From Clostridium sp. D53t1_180928_C8 (GTDB lineage Bacteria; Bacillota; Clostridia; Clostridiales; Clostridiaceae): a stretch of 64,000 bases of DNA. The notes beneath the pieces are model-generated. The model was not told where the DNA came from, searched no databases, and saw only the letters and a program-made list of their open reading frames with translations. The translations under genes and the position numbers were made by a program. This document shows, piece after piece, positions 53,938 to 63,894 of the stretch (positions are counted from its first letter, which is position 1; every line of letters begins with the position of its first letter). The stretch covers positions 109,212-173,211 of the forward strand of contig NZ_JADPEL010000002.1 in assembly GCF_015667795.1 (NCBI RefSeq), in the 5' to 3' direction.

Positions 53938-54915
53938 TCATCTTAACTTCCAAGCAATAAACTTTTTAATACCTTCCTTAAAAGTAGTTTTTGGATTATA
54001 CCCTATAGTTGCCTTAGAGTGAGTTATATCAGCACAAGTTCTATTAACATCGCCAGGTTGCATTGGTAATCTATTTAACTTAGCTTTCTTTCCTAAAACT
54101 TCTTCAATAGTTTCTACCATTTCAATTAAAGATACAGTCTTATCTCCACCAATATTAAATATTTCAAATACTTTCTTATCAGTATTTACATAGTTAATAC
54201 TTCCAATTATTCCAGTAACAATATCTTCAACAAAAGTATAATCTCTTGAAGTAGTCCCATCACCATAGAACGGTATCTCTTTATCTTCTAATATTAATGA
54301 AGTAAATTTATTAATTGCTAAATCTGGACGTTGCCTTGGTCCATATACTGTAAAGAATCTTAAACAAGCAAAGTTTATATCAAATAAATGATGATATGTA
54401 TGACATAAAAGCTCACCTGATTTTTTTGTTGCTGCATATGGTGATATAGGATTGTCTACTCTATCAGCTTCAGAAAATGGTACTTTTTCATTATTTCCAT
54501 ATACTGATGAACTTGAAGCAAATACAAATTGTTTAACTCCTGTTTCTCTACATCTTTCTAAAAGATTAACTGTTCCAGTTATATTTACATCATAATATAA
54601 TGATGGATCTTCTATTGAAGGTCTAACACCTGCACATGCAGCTAAATGCATTATTGAATCTATCTTGTTAGAAAATACTTTTTTTAAAAATTCATTATCT
54701 CTAATATCACCTTCAAATACTTTATAATTATCTAAAGATATATTATTTTCTATACAAGTTTTCTTAACTTCTTCTACATTATTTCTTTTTATTGATGGAT
54801 CATAATAATTATTAAAGTTATCTATAATTAATACTTTATTGCCTTCTTTTAATAATCTCTCTGATAGATGAGATCCTATAAAACCAGCTCCACCTGTAAC
54901 TAATATTGTTCTCAT
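53938..54915 (-). CDS. NAD-dependent sugar epimerase, UDP-glucuronate 4-epimerase-like
   Basis: A 325-residue extended SDR enzyme: ILVTGGAGFIGSHLSERLL (NAD), DNFNNYYDPSIKR, HLAACAGVRPSIEDP, FASSSSVYG, YAATKKSGE (YxxxK), RFFTVYGPRQRPDLAI and TTSRDYTFVEDI. The NYYDPSIKR and RQRPDLAI blocks are characteristic of the CapI/UDP-glucuronate epimerases, which give UDP-galacturonate. UDP-glucose dehydrogenase, encoded just upstream, would supply the substrate. The ATG has AGAGG 8 nt upstream. Confidence 0.9.
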   Translation of the reverse strand: MRTILVTGGAGFIGSHLSERLLKEGNKVLIIDNFNNYYDPSIKRNNVEEVKKTCIENNISLDNYKVFEGDIRDNEFLKKVFSNKIDSIMHLAACAGVRPSIEDPSLYYDVNITGTVNLLERCRETGVKQFVFASSSSVYGNNEKVPFSEADRVDNPISPYAATKKSGELLCHTYHHLFDINFACLRFFTVYGPRQRPDLAINKFTSLILEDKEIPFYGDGTTSRDYTFVEDIVTGIIGSINYVNTDKKVFEIFNIGGDKTVSLIEMVETIEEVLGKKAKLNRLPMQPGDVNRTCADITHSKATIGYNPKTTFKEGIKKFIAWKLR

Positions 54916-54943
54916 ATAATATTCCTCTTTCCTTTATTTAATT

Positions 54944-54975
54944 AAAATAGTAATACCCTAAAGTATTACTATTTT
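54944..54975 (-). terminator. Hairpin between ugd and the epimerase gene
   Basis: A perfect 13-bp stem (aaaatagtaatac / gtattactatttt) with a 6-nt loop, 29 bases past the ugd stop. The minus-strand tract after it is TTTTAATT, so it is a possible weak terminator or attenuator within the uronic-acid pair. Confidence 0.6.
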
Positions 54976-55003
54976 ATATATTAATGTCTATTTTTAACCT
55001 AAG

Positions 55004-56170
55004 CTAGTCCCTATTAAATAAATCTCTAGTATATACTTTTTCTTCTACATCAAATAATTCTTTTGATAATCTATTTGATACTATAACATCAGATACTGAT
55101 TTAAACTCATCTAAATCTTTAATTACTTTTGAATGGAAAAACTCATCTTCTTTTAAAACTGGTTCATAAACTACTACTTCAATTCCTTTAGCCTTTATTC
55201 TCTTCATTATTCCTTGAATAGAAGAAGCTCTAAAGTTATCTGAATCTGTTTTCATTGTTAATCTATATATACCAACTTTTTTAGGATTTTTAGCTATTAT
55301 TTGATCTGCAATATGGTCTTTTCTAGTTCTATTGGCATCCACTATAGCACTAATTATATTATTAGGTACATCATCATAATTAGCTCTTAATTGTTTAGTA
55401 TCCTTCGGCAGGCAATATCCCCCATATCCAAATGAAGGATTATTATAATGAGTTCCTATTCTTGGATCTAAACCTACCCCTTCAATTATCTGTTGGGTAT
55501 TTAATCCTCTAAGTTCTGCATATGTATCTAGTTCATTAAAGTATGCTACTCTTAATGCTAAATATGTATTAGAGAATAATTTAACGGCTTCAGCTTCAGT
55601 ACTATCTGTAAATAATACTGGAATGTCTTCTTTAATTGCACCTTCTATTAAAAGATTAGCGAACTTCTTAGCTCTTTCAGATTGCTCTCCAACTATTATT
55701 CTTGAAGGATGAAGGTTATCATATAAAGCTCGTCCCTCCCTTAAGAATTCTGGTGAGAAAATTATATTATCGCACTCAAACATAGCTCTTACTTTTTCAG
55801 TATATCCAACTGGAACTGTTGATTTAATAACCATTGTTGCTTCTGGATTAATTGAAAGTACATTTGCTATTACAGCTTCAACACTTCTTGTATTAAAATA
55901 ATTCTTTTCTGGATCATAATTCGTTGGAGTTGAAATTATAACAAACTCTGCATCCTTATATGCTAAATATACATCTGTTGTTGCTACTAAATTTAACTCT
56001 TTATTAGTTAAGTAATCTTGTATCTCCTTGTCCACTATTGGAGATACTTTATTATTAATCATATCTACTTTTTCTTGGATAATATCTACTGCTACTACCT
56101 CGTTATTTTGAGCTAATAGAACCGCATTAGATAATCCAACATATCCTGTTCCTGCTATTGCTATCTTCAT
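55004..56170 (-). CDS. ugd: UDP-glucose 6-dehydrogenase
   Basis: A 388-residue nucleotide-sugar dehydrogenase oxidising UDP-glucose to UDP-glucuronate with two [23 protein letters not shown] (Rossmann), [40 protein letters not shown] and the catalytic Cys in [15 protein letters not shown] are present. Length fits the short Ugd group found in capsule loci. It uses GalU product and feeds the adjacent uronic epimerase. The ATG has AAGGGG 9 nt upstream. The 266-base spacer to the TupA-like gene suggests its own promoter, but none could be fixed. Confidence 0.97.
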   Translation of the reverse strand: MKIAIAGTGYVGLSNAVLLAQNNEVVAVDIIQEKVDMINNKVSPIVDKEIQDYLTNKELNLVATTDVYLAYKDAEFVIISTPTNYDPEKNYFNTRSVEAVIANVLSINPEATMVIKSTVPVGYTEKVRAMFECDNIIFSPEFLREGRALYDNLHPSRIIVGEQSERAKKFANLLIEGAIKEDIPVLFTDSTEAEAVKLFSNTYLALRVAYFNELDTYAELRGLNTQQIIEGVGLDPRIGTHYNNPSFGYGGYCLPKDTKQLRANYDDVPNNIISAIVDANRTRKDHIADQIIAKNPKKVGIYRLTMKTDSDNFRASSIQGIMKRIKAKGIEVVVYEPVLKEDEFFHSKVIKDLDEFKSVSDVIVSNRLSKELFDVEEKVYTRDLFNRD

Positions 56171-56436
56171 TTTCTATTTTCCCCTTTACATTTAATTAGT
56201 ACAAACTTTGCAGATTCTATCCTTATTTAAACCATTTATACACTCTCTCGTAAATCTACACAATAAAACTAATTTCCTATTTTTATATTATAATTTAATC
56301 TCAATTAACTTATATCAACTTCTAAAATCTATATGTCACTACAACTTTTATTCACAAACAAATTATCATTTGTATTTTTTCCGACTTTTTTACATCCTAA
56401 CTATACAGAAATTATATTTTATAATTGTTTTCATAA

Positions 56437-57378
56437 TTATTTATTTTTTATATGTGTATCTATATTCCATAATTCCCCTAACATTTTATCATATTCTTCA
56501 GGAATTATTTTATCTAATCCACTACCATTAGTAAATGTCATTTCTCCAAAATATATTTTTCCATCTATATTATAGAAATCAACTCTTACATGTGAAAATC
56601 CTTCTGATAAAATCGTTGCTAACTCTATCATTTTATCTAAGTTTTTAGGCTTTGGAATAGGCTTTTCATAAACACCATACGTAGCTTGATTCCAAGGTTG
56701 CAATTCCCATTCCATATTATATACATTTCTTGTATGCTTAGAGTAACGCCCCATATCCACCCAGCAAAAATATGGCTTTCCATCAAAACATAAAAACTTA
56801 TAATCTTGTAAATCTCCTAATTCTGTTTCTATATATTCTTCTGCAATTATTTTAGGCGCAATTTTTGAGTAATGTAATTCAAAACCTGTGTTATATCCAT
56901 AATCTGTCGCTAACCAATCTGAAAACATAACCCTAGCTTTTTTTTTATCTAACTTATTCTTATCTTTTACTATGAGTATTGTTCCTGATCCATGATTAGT
57001 TTTTAAAACAAACTTATTCGGTAATTGTGCAAAATTTATTTCATTAAAGCAATTCCAGCATCCTAATATTGGAATTAGATATTCTTTCCCTATTTTTTGG
57101 GATATCCACTTTCTTACTTCATATTTATCAGCTAATACTGACTTATATGGATTATTATTAAATAACTTTTCCCATTGCATTTTTTCTGTATATGTAATTA
57201 AATTATCCCAATTTAATTTATGACCTATCTTATCCTCATATAATTTTTCAAGTATCTTTTGATAAGTCCCAATCGGCATTGCCTTTATTTTTTCAATTTC
57301 TTTTATTTTTCTCTGTCTTTTTATATGTAAATAGTATTCATATAAACTTGGAAATTTACTTTTTAATTTTTTTTTCAT
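56437..57378 (-). CDS. TupA-like ATP-grasp protein (ATPgrasp_TupA family)
   Basis: A 313-residue protein with a helical basic N-terminus, NWDNLITYTEKMQWEKLF, KYEVRKWISQKIG, FVLKTNHGSGTILIV (ATP-binding loop), IIAEEYIE, DYKFLCFDGKPYFCWVD and HVRVDFYNIDGKIYFGEMTF (metal-binding ATP-grasp end). The family is named for TupA of teichuronopeptide synthesis and is common in polysaccharide loci, where it is thought to ligate amino acids or related groups to sugars, especially uronic acids; direct evidence is limited. Placement next to ugd and a glucuronate epimerase fits this. The ATG has GAGG 7-8 nt upstream. Confidence 0.87.
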   Translation of the reverse strand: MKKKLKSKFPSLYEYYLHIKRQRKIKEIEKIKAMPIGTYQKILEKLYEDKIGHKLNWDNLITYTEKMQWEKLFNNNPYKSVLADKYEVRKWISQKIGKEYLIPILGCWNCFNEINFAQLPNKFVLKTNHGSGTILIVKDKNKLDKKKARVMFSDWLATDYGYNTGFELHYSKIAPKIIAEEYIETELGDLQDYKFLCFDGKPYFCWVDMGRYSKHTRNVYNMEWELQPWNQATYGVYEKPIPKPKNLDKMIELATILSEGFSHVRVDFYNIDGKIYFGEMTFTNGSGLDKIIPEEYDKMLGELWNIDTHIKNK

Positions 57379-57393
57379 TTTCTACACCTCATT

Positions 57394-58827
57394 TTATTTA
57401 TTTTGAAAAATATTTACCTTTTTTTTAATCTCATTTCTAATGTTGGAATTAACTAATATAGTTATAATTCCATATGATAAGATTCCAGTAAATACAATTA
57501 GTATAACTCCTATAATAGATTCATTAATAAGATTATTCACTATAAATGTACATCCTAACATAAAAGCTGTTGAAATAAATACTGATTTTTGAGAGAGCAG
57601 AAAATCTTTTATATATATTTCATCACGTACATAGTATATTTGATAAATACAAACAACTATTTCTGTAATTACTGTAGCAATCGCAGCTCCTATAGCTCCG
57701 AATTTAGGTATTAAAAAATAATTGATAATAACATTAATTATCGCTCCAGCTATAACTGAATTTACAAATATTTTATCTCTTTTCAAAGGAATTAAAAATT
57801 GTGTTCGTATAACATTACCTAATGAAATAAAAGGTATTGTTAATGCTAAAATAGACATAATATATCCACACTTGATAAAATTCCTTCCATAAAATAATAC
57901 ACAAAACTTTTCACTAACAATTATTAATCCTACGCACATTGGTAAAGCAATAAGTAAAACAAATCTAAGTGATTTATTTACAAGTGAATTTGCCTCTTTC
58001 ATCTTGTTATTAGCATATAAATTTGACATTCTAGGCAACATTACAGTTCCTAGTGCTGTAATTATACCAAGTGGAGCACTTATGATCTTATATGCATAAT
58101 CATAATATGTTACTTCTTCCATTGATGAAATATTTCCTAGTATTATCTTAGACATATATGCATATATGCTTACAGCTAACACTGGAATAAAAAGAATTAA
58201 AATTTGTTTAATGTGCTTTTTAACTTCATGTAGACCTACAATTCTAAATTTCTCTTCCTTAATCGCCATAACCCATAATGCTACTTGACCAACTAAGGTA
58301 AACCCAGACATTATAATTGTATATATATATATATCTTCTTCATTTTTTACAAATGTAAATATACAGATTACAGCTAAAATTTTAATAATAATATTTCTTG
58401 TCACAGAAAGCTTAAATTGTTCTCTCCCAAAAAGATACCAACTTACATCAAAAACAGCTGATATTACATAAAAAAACTGTATAATATATATATATATATC
58501 TATATTGTCATTTTTAATAAATATAAATAAAATATATATTATAGATATAATTCCTCCCCATATAAGCTGAAAGGTATAAATTTCAGTAAATACTTTATTT
58601 CTATCTTTCTTATTTTCTGTAGCTGCTATACACCTATTTCCATAATTAGAAATACCCATCATAACAAACATAACAAAATAATATGCAATTGTGTATGTAT
58701 AAGTATATTGCCCAAGTAAATCTGCTCCAAGTATTCTTGAAACATATGGTGCAGTAATTATCGGTAACAAAATAATTAATAACTGATATACACAACTGTA
58801 TATAAAGTTACCTTTTAATTTACTCAA
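57394..58827 (-). CDS. Polysaccharide flippase (Wzx-like, MOP superfamily)
   Basis: A 477-residue protein with 12-14 hydrophobic segments, typical of oligosaccharide flippases: LLPIITAPYVSRILGADLLG, GISNYGNRCIA and VMLPRMSNLY. It exports the lipid-linked repeat of the second polysaccharide locus. I chose the TTG at 58827, because GGGG lies 10 nt upstream and the resulting 8-nt overlap with the polymerase gene is normal for coupled genes; the longest frame would overlap by 50 nt. It is a distant paralogue of the flippase at 7766-9199. Confidence 0.9.
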   Translation of the reverse strand: MSKLKGNFIYSCVYQLLIILLPIITAPYVSRILGADLLGQYTYTYTIAYYFVMFVMMGISNYGNRCIAATENKKDRNKVFTEIYTFQLIWGGIISIIYILFIFIKNDNIDIYIYIIQFFYVISAVFDVSWYLFGREQFKLSVTRNIIIKILAVICIFTFVKNEEDIYIYTIIMSGFTLVGQVALWVMAIKEEKFRIVGLHEVKKHIKQILILFIPVLAVSIYAYMSKIILGNISSMEEVTYYDYAYKIISAPLGIITALGTVMLPRMSNLYANNKMKEANSLVNKSLRFVLLIALPMCVGLIIVSEKFCVLFYGRNFIKCGYIMSILALTIPFISLGNVIRTQFLIPLKRDKIFVNSVIAGAIINVIINYFLIPKFGAIGAAIATVITEIVVCIYQIYYVRDEIYIKDFLLSQKSVFISTAFMLGCTFIVNNLINESIIGVILIVFTGILSYGIITILVNSNIRNEIKKKVNIFQNK

Positions 58828-60151
58828 TTCTATAATTCCCCTTTCTGCTATAAGCCCATATACTACCAATTATTATCCACAAAACTATATCACAAAAGTG
58901 TGCTTCTCCAATACAATTAATAATCATTTCTAAAAATATTCCTAATAACATTAATCCACTTAATCCTAATTTATATTTTTTAAAGCATTTTTTAAAAGTT
59001 ATAAGAATTAAAATTACAAATGGTATTAATCCAAATAACCCCAACTCTCCCCATGCTTCAATAAATAAATTATGTGTATGCGCATAATTCCTATTAACTA
59101 AAGGACTTACGATTAATGATGAACAATAATGTCCTGGACCATATCCAAATAACATATACTTTTGAATAATTAACTCTATTACTTTTTTCCATAAAGTCAT
59201 CCTATTAGTACCGCCACTTTCAGCTAATTCAACGTAGTTAAATCTCGCTAAGTCTATTCCAAAACTTGGGAGTATTATTAATCCAATAATCATCAGTACA
59301 CTTCCTATTATCATCATTTTCATTAATCTTCCTATAATTCTCCCCTCTCTCTTTGCATTAATAATATATACTATCACAAGTGATCCTATAAGCCCTAAAA
59401 ATGCATTACGAGAACCCGATAAAATTGTGATCATAATAGCTATTATCAATATTATTTTATATGCCAGCCTAGATTTTTTTATAATAAATACCTTTACTCC
59501 TAATATAACTCCCATTTGAGCAACCGACATACCAAATGTATTAAAATCAACTAGTTTTGATATTGACCATCTTCCATATTCATTAACGCCAAACAACATC
59601 ATAACTACTGCATACATTAATACTTGAGTGCAAGCTAATAACGGCAAGAAGTTTGTTAATGTATCACTTTCAAATTTAATAGAAATCATTATTATAATAG
59701 CAATAGTAATATTGTATATTAATAAGAATAATCCGTTTTTATAATTAAATTCCGAAAGATTATATGAAATAATTGTTGCAATTACTATTAATAGAAACAA
59801 TATAATATTCTGCTTTTGTATTCTTTTTGTAATAACTATATTTATAAAAGCTAGTATTACTAAAATAGTATATATACTCCAAATTCCTTCATCCGCTCCA
59901 ATAAAATAATAAGCAATTGTTGATATAATATAACAAATCATTAAATATTTATCTAAATGTTTTATAAATGGTATTGCGCACACAAAATAGATAATATATA
60001 TTAATATATTATCTTGTTTTAAAAAAAGAGTTACACTAAAAACTATTAAAATATATGCTATTCCCCAAATATAAATAATAAAATTAGAGTTTGTTGCAAC
60101 ATTTTTATTTTGTTTCACTATTCCATTTTTTTCTTCTATGTATCCATCCAC
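58820..60151 (-). CDS. O-antigen/capsule polymerase-like membrane protein (Wzy-like)
   Basis: A 443-residue polytopic protein with about 11 helices. The C-terminal half has the periplasmic-type loop with FNYVELAESGGTNRMTLW, MLFGYGPGHYCSSLI, and NYAHTHNLFIEAWGELGLFG, the H-x-x-x-x-E-x-x-x-x-G-x-x-G pattern of the Wzy/WaaL family. It probably polymerises repeats of the second locus. The start is the GTG at 60151, with GGAGG 8 nt upstream; an earlier GTG overlaps that site. The 3' end overlaps the flippase gene by 8 nt. Confidence 0.88.
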   Translation of the reverse strand: MDGYIEEKNGIVKQNKNVATNSNFIIYIWGIAYILIVFSVTLFLKQDNILIYIIYFVCAIPFIKHLDKYLMICYIISTIAYYFIGADEGIWSIYTILVILAFINIVITKRIQKQNIILFLLIVIATIISYNLSEFNYKNGLFLLIYNITIAIIIMISIKFESDTLTNFLPLLACTQVLMYAVVMMLFGVNEYGRWSISKLVDFNTFGMSVAQMGVILGVKVFIIKKSRLAYKIILIIAIMITILSGSRNAFLGLIGSLVIVYIINAKREGRIIGRLMKMMIIGSVLMIIGLIILPSFGIDLARFNYVELAESGGTNRMTLWKKVIELIIQKYMLFGYGPGHYCSSLIVSPLVNRNYAHTHNLFIEAWGELGLFGLIPFVILILITFKKCFKKYKLGLSGLMLLGIFLEMIINCIGEAHFCDIVLWIIIGSIWAYSRKGNYRIE

Positions 60152-60197
60152 TATAGCTACCTCCACTAATTACATATAATAATAATTTTTATTATTA

Positions 60198-61238
60198 CTA
60201 TTTATGAATATACTTTAGTAATCCATTTTTTTGAACTTCAACTTTAAAATACATTAATATATAAGCTAATTTAAAATATTTTCCTTTAATTAACTTATAT
60301 ATAATTTTTTGATATAACCCTAAGCATATAGGTAATTCATTTTCTAACAACTGCGAACTATTAACAGTATCTTTTATCCATTCAATTCTATTTTTTTTAT
60401 CCAATCTAAACTTAGGAGAAAATGACAATTCCAAAGATTTTATAACTCCACAAATAAATTCTCTATATACTAACTCCTTTACGGTTTTATTATTTGGATT
60501 CCAAGTCAAAATATTTTTATTTCTTTCCGCATATAACCCTTTAACTGCTTCAATATAGTCGATTGGGTATTTATCCCATTCGCTTGATAAATCATTAGTA
60601 TAATACGTATATAGGACATCAGGAATAAAATGAATGCTATTTGCATACGTCATATACCTAGCTATAAATCCTTCATCTTGGTGCCTTCTTAGATTTGGAT
60701 ATTTAATATTATGCTGCTTAATTAATTTCATATTAAAAAATTTGTTCCATGGGGCCCCTTGGATTCCATATTCAGATGATATTGTCATATAATCAGCATA
60801 ATCATTTCTAACTTCATCCCCATACTTAATAATATCAGGATACCTTTTTATTTTTTTTACCTTATCGTTTTTTAATACACTTTTAAATCCAAAAACTACC
60901 AAATCATGATTGCCTTCTCTCATTATTTTTTCTAAAATTTCTATCGTATTTGGTTCAATATAATCATCTGCATCTGGAAAATATACATATACTCCACTTG
61001 CTCTACTTATACCATAATTTCTCGCTGGTCCTGATCCCATATTTATTGTATGAAACACTTGTATTCTAGAATCTTTTTCCTTTACTCTTTCACAAATAGA
61101 TGCACTATCATCCGTCGATCCATCATTAACCAAAATAATTTCTATATTCTTATAAGTTTGCATAATTAATGATTTAACACATATTTCAAGTTTACTTCCC
61201 ATATTATAAATAGGAACTATAATACTTACTTTATTCAT
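60198..61238 (-). CDS. GT2 glycosyltransferase, CpsJ/EpsJ-like
   Basis: A 346-residue GT-A transferase starting VSIIVPIYNMGSKLEICVKS, then LVNDGSTDDSASIC, GPARNYGISRASG, YFPDADDYIEP (DXD) and WNKFFNMKLIKQH. These are common in capsule glycosyltransferases of the WcaA/CpsJ group. The C-terminal third is alpha-helical and basic. The start is the ATG at 61238, with AAGGGG 8 nt upstream; 18 upstream codons are open but have no site. The 182-base spacer upstream to the next GT2 gene shows no clear signal. The sugar is not assigned. Confidence 0.88.
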   Translation of the reverse strand: MNKVSIIVPIYNMGSKLEICVKSLIMQTYKNIEIILVNDGSTDDSASICERVKEKDSRIQVFHTINMGSGPARNYGISRASGVYVYFPDADDYIEPNTIEILEKIMREGNHDLVVFGFKSVLKNDKVKKIKRYPDIIKYGDEVRNDYADYMTISSEYGIQGAPWNKFFNMKLIKQHNIKYPNLRRHQDEGFIARYMTYANSIHFIPDVLYTYYTNDLSSEWDKYPIDYIEAVKGLYAERNKNILTWNPNNKTVKELVYREFICGVIKSLELSFSPKFRLDKKNRIEWIKDTVNSSQLLENELPICLGLYQKIIYKLIKGKYFKLAYILMYFKVEVQKNGLLKYIHK

Positions 61239-61420
61239 TGTATCTGCCCCTTTATTTTTTCTACTTACTAAATATTCTGTATTCTCTTTCAATATATTCT
61301 TAATATTATCTGTTCTTACTTCTATCTCTTTATACTTTTTATAAAAATCAAATTATATCTTAAATACATAGTATTCTATATTCTTTCAGTTTAACATATA
61401 ATGTAAAAAATCCATCTAAA

Positions 61421-62395
61421 TTATCGTCTAACCATCCCTTTAATCTTTGCCACAACAATAATTGCCCAAATCATATTAGCTTTTATCATAGGCAATATAA
61501 CTTTCACTCTATATTCTAAAGAATCCAAGTCAATATTAAATCCATAATTCTCTTTAAAATTATTTAAAGCGTTTTTTCCTTTAGATAAAGCTTCAAAAAA
61601 GCTATAATTTTGCGATATTCTATTAATAGATACTAATAAAGCTGTAATTGCAAAACTATTTATTGTTTTTTCATAAACTTTAATAATTCCCTCCGACTTT
61701 AAATATTCACATAAATTATTACATACCCCGCCCCATGGATCATCATTACCTTTTTTAGATTGACTATCTGGATGATTTACATAATGATAACAAATTTTAT
61801 CAACAAAAGATATTATCTCTGAATTATACAATATCCTAAAACTAAATAATGCTTCTTCTCCAACATCTCCACCAGAGTATCTTATGTTATTTGCTTTAAC
61901 AAGTGATGTTCTTACAACCTTTCTTACTCCCCCCCAAGGTAGTTTTCCAGTCATTTGATGTCTTATTATCATATCCTTAGAACATTCTTTATATTTAGAC
62001 ATTAATTCATTCTTTAAAATATTTCCATTTGTATCTTCTTGTATTATATCTATAAAAATTATATCCGAGTTATTCCTTATTATGCATTTATTTATTTCCT
62101 CAAAGTAATATTCCTCAATATAATCATCAGAATCTATAAAAACAATATATTTTCCCGTAGCATACTCTATTCCCTTATTTCTCGCAGCTCCAGGTCCTTG
62201 GTTTTTTTGAGTATATACTTTAATTCTTTTATCCTTAATAGAATATTCTTTTAATATTTTATAACTATTATCACTAGATCCATCATCTATAGCTATAACT
62301 TCCCATTTATCATATTTCTGATTTCTTATACTCTCTATACATCTTTTTAAATATTTACCTGAATTATATACAGGTATTACTACCGATATTTTCAT
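61421..62395 (-). CDS. GT2 glycosyltransferase, EpsJ/CpsJ-like
   Basis: A 324-residue GT2 enzyme: ISVVIPVYNSGKYLKRCIES, IDDGSSDNSYKIL, GPGAARNKGIEYATGKYIV and FIDSDDYIEE (DXD) in the N-terminal domain; GKLPWGGVRKVVR and CYHYVNHPDSQSK further on. It is of the same subfamily as the next downstream gene product but not a recent duplicate. The start is the ATG at 62395, with AAGGA 8 nt upstream. It is 21 nt downstream of another GT2 gene and thus part of the capsule operon. Confidence 0.88.
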   Translation of the reverse strand: MKISVVIPVYNSGKYLKRCIESIRNQKYDKWEVIAIDDGSSDNSYKILKEYSIKDKRIKVYTQKNQGPGAARNKGIEYATGKYIVFIDSDDYIEEYYFEEINKCIIRNNSDIIFIDIIQEDTNGNILKNELMSKYKECSKDMIIRHQMTGKLPWGGVRKVVRTSLVKANNIRYSGGDVGEEALFSFRILYNSEIISFVDKICYHYVNHPDSQSKKGNDDPWGGVCNNLCEYLKSEGIIKVYEKTINSFAITALLVSINRISQNYSFFEALSKGKNALNNFKENYGFNIDLDSLEYRVKVILPMIKANMIWAIIVVAKIKGMVRR

Positions 62396-62416
62396 ACTAT
62401 ACATCCTTTATAATAC

Positions 62417-63235
62417 CTAACTCCTTAACAACTTCTTATATAACCAATTTTGAACTATTACTGGGCATAAAAACATTATAACTTGTCCTATAAAAACTAT
62501 AGTATAATCCGAAACTCCTGAATATCCAAGCTTATGTAATTTATATATAGTAGTTATATAGCTTTTTGTATTTTCCCAACTTTTGCGTCTCTTTGCAAGA
62601 TCTCTATTTGACCTAAACAATAGAAGTGATTCTCCCACATTTGCAGCTTTGTTTCCTACAAATAACATCCTTCCAAATAAATCAACATCCTGATTTCTCC
62701 TTAAATCTGAGTAACCTCCAACTCCAAGTACTGCACTTTTTTTATACATAACAGTTGGATGATTGAATGCACTCCTTCTCTTAGCAAATTTATATATTTC
62801 TTCATGGCTAGTAGGAACTATTCTTGATGATATTATCTCTTCAGGATTATCATAAAACTCATCTACCATTGCTCCAACTATACATAACTCTTTATCCATA
62901 TTAAATGCTTTTAATTGTTTTTCACATCTATCTGCTAATGATATATCATCAGTATCCATTCTAGCTACCAATTCATTCTTACAATTTTCAAGACCTAAAT
63001 TCAATGCTTTTCCTAAGCCAACATTTTTCTTACTAACAATTACATTAATTAATGTTGGATATGTATTTTTATATTCATCTAATACCACTTCTAATTCACT
63101 TGTTAACGGTCCATCTTTTACAATAACAATTTCATCTGGTTTAACAGATTGATTTATCATACTTTCTAAGCTTAATCTTAAATATTCCGGTTTTTCTTTG
63201 ATGTAAAGTGACATTAATACACTATATTTATCCAC
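62417..63235 (-). CDS. GT2 glycosyltransferase, EpsE/AmsE-like
   Basis: A 272-residue GT2 enzyme: YSVLMSLYIKEKPEYLRLSL, IVIVKDGPLTSELE, VGLGKALNLGLENC, VARMDTDDIS (DXD) and SAFNHPTVMYKKSAV, with RRNQDVDLFGRML. These blocks match amylovoran/EPS transferases that add the second sugar (AmsE, EpsE-like). The start is a GTG with AGGAG 6 nt upstream. It lies 15 nt downstream of the initiating transferase, which fits an enzyme adding the second residue of the repeat. Confidence 0.9.
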   Translation of the reverse strand: MDKYSVLMSLYIKEKPEYLRLSLESMINQSVKPDEIVIVKDGPLTSELEVVLDEYKNTYPTLINVIVSKKNVGLGKALNLGLENCKNELVARMDTDDISLADRCEKQLKAFNMDKELCIVGAMVDEFYDNPEEIISSRIVPTSHEEIYKFAKRRSAFNHPTVMYKKSAVLGVGGYSDLRRNQDVDLFGRMLFVGNKAANVGESLLLFRSNRDLAKRRKSWENTKSYITTIYKLHKLGYSGVSDYTIVFIGQVIMFLCPVIVQNWLYKKLLRS

Positions 63236-63250
63236 TCTTTCTCCTCCATT

Positions 63251-63886
63251 TTATAAAACTGTATCTACTATATACTTAATATCTTTTAAAAATGAATATT
63301 CATTTATATACTGAGAATTAATATAAACTTTATCCCTAAATATAACCTCAATACTATATCTCTCTGGATTACTTACTTTAGCTAATATCTCTTCTTCATT
63401 TTTATACTTTATAGAAGCAGGACCTGTAATCCCTGGCCTAACAGACAGATAAACCTTTTTTTCTATAGGACTTAAAGTATTAATTACTTCCTCCACATCT
63501 GGCCTTGGTCCAACAAAACTCATTTCTCCCTTAACTACATTAATTAATTGGGGTAATTCATCAATTTTAGTTTTTCTAAACAGCTTACCTAATTTAGTAA
63601 TTCTAGGATCATGCTCTGTCGTAACTGTAGTATCATATTTAATCTTAGATGACATACTCTTTATCTTAAATATTTTAAACTTTTTACCATCTTTACCTAC
63701 TCTCACTTGAGTAAAAAAGCCTGATTCTCCATAACAAATTCTAAATAATAAAGCACTTATTAATATAATAGGTAATGCTATTACTAATCCAATGCTTCCT
63801 ATAATAATATCAAAACTTCTCTTTAATATTTTATTACCTTTGCTTATCTCAATTATTTCATTACTACTTTGAACTAATGCTTCCAT
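63251..63886 (-). CDS. Initiating sugar phosphotransferase (bacterial sugar transferase family)
   Basis: A 211-residue monotopic phosphoglycosyl transferase. After one hydrophobic N-terminal segment (RSFDIIIGSIGLVIALPIIL) come [37 protein letters not shown] and RPGITGPASIKYKNEEE. The GPASIKYKNEE end differs from the GYWQAHGR end of the transferase at 1-596 and resembles enzymes paired with DegT aminotransferase-made amino sugars. It probably initiates the second polysaccharide. The ATG has AGGAGG 6 nt upstream. It lies 8 nt after the aminotransferase stop. Confidence 0.93.
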   Translation of the reverse strand: MEALVQSSNEIIEISKGNKILKRSFDIIIGSIGLVIALPIILISALLFRICYGESGFFTQVRVGKDGKKFKIFKIKSMSSKIKYDTTVTTEHDPRITKLGKLFRKTKIDELPQLINVVKGEMSFVGPRPDVEEVINTLSPIEKKVYLSVRPGITGPASIKYKNEEEILAKVSNPERYSIEVIFRDKVYINSQYINEYSFLKDIKYIVDTVL

Positions 63887-63894
63887 TACTCCTC

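Noticed and set aside
56208-56575. Overlapping plus-strand open frames of 80-107 codons
   Set aside because: They lie partly antisense to the TupA-like gene and in AT-rich spacer, are poor in charged residues with runs of Phe, Tyr and Leu, and have no ribosome-binding site. They are treated as chance frames, as are the other short plus-strand frames opposite minus-strand genes.
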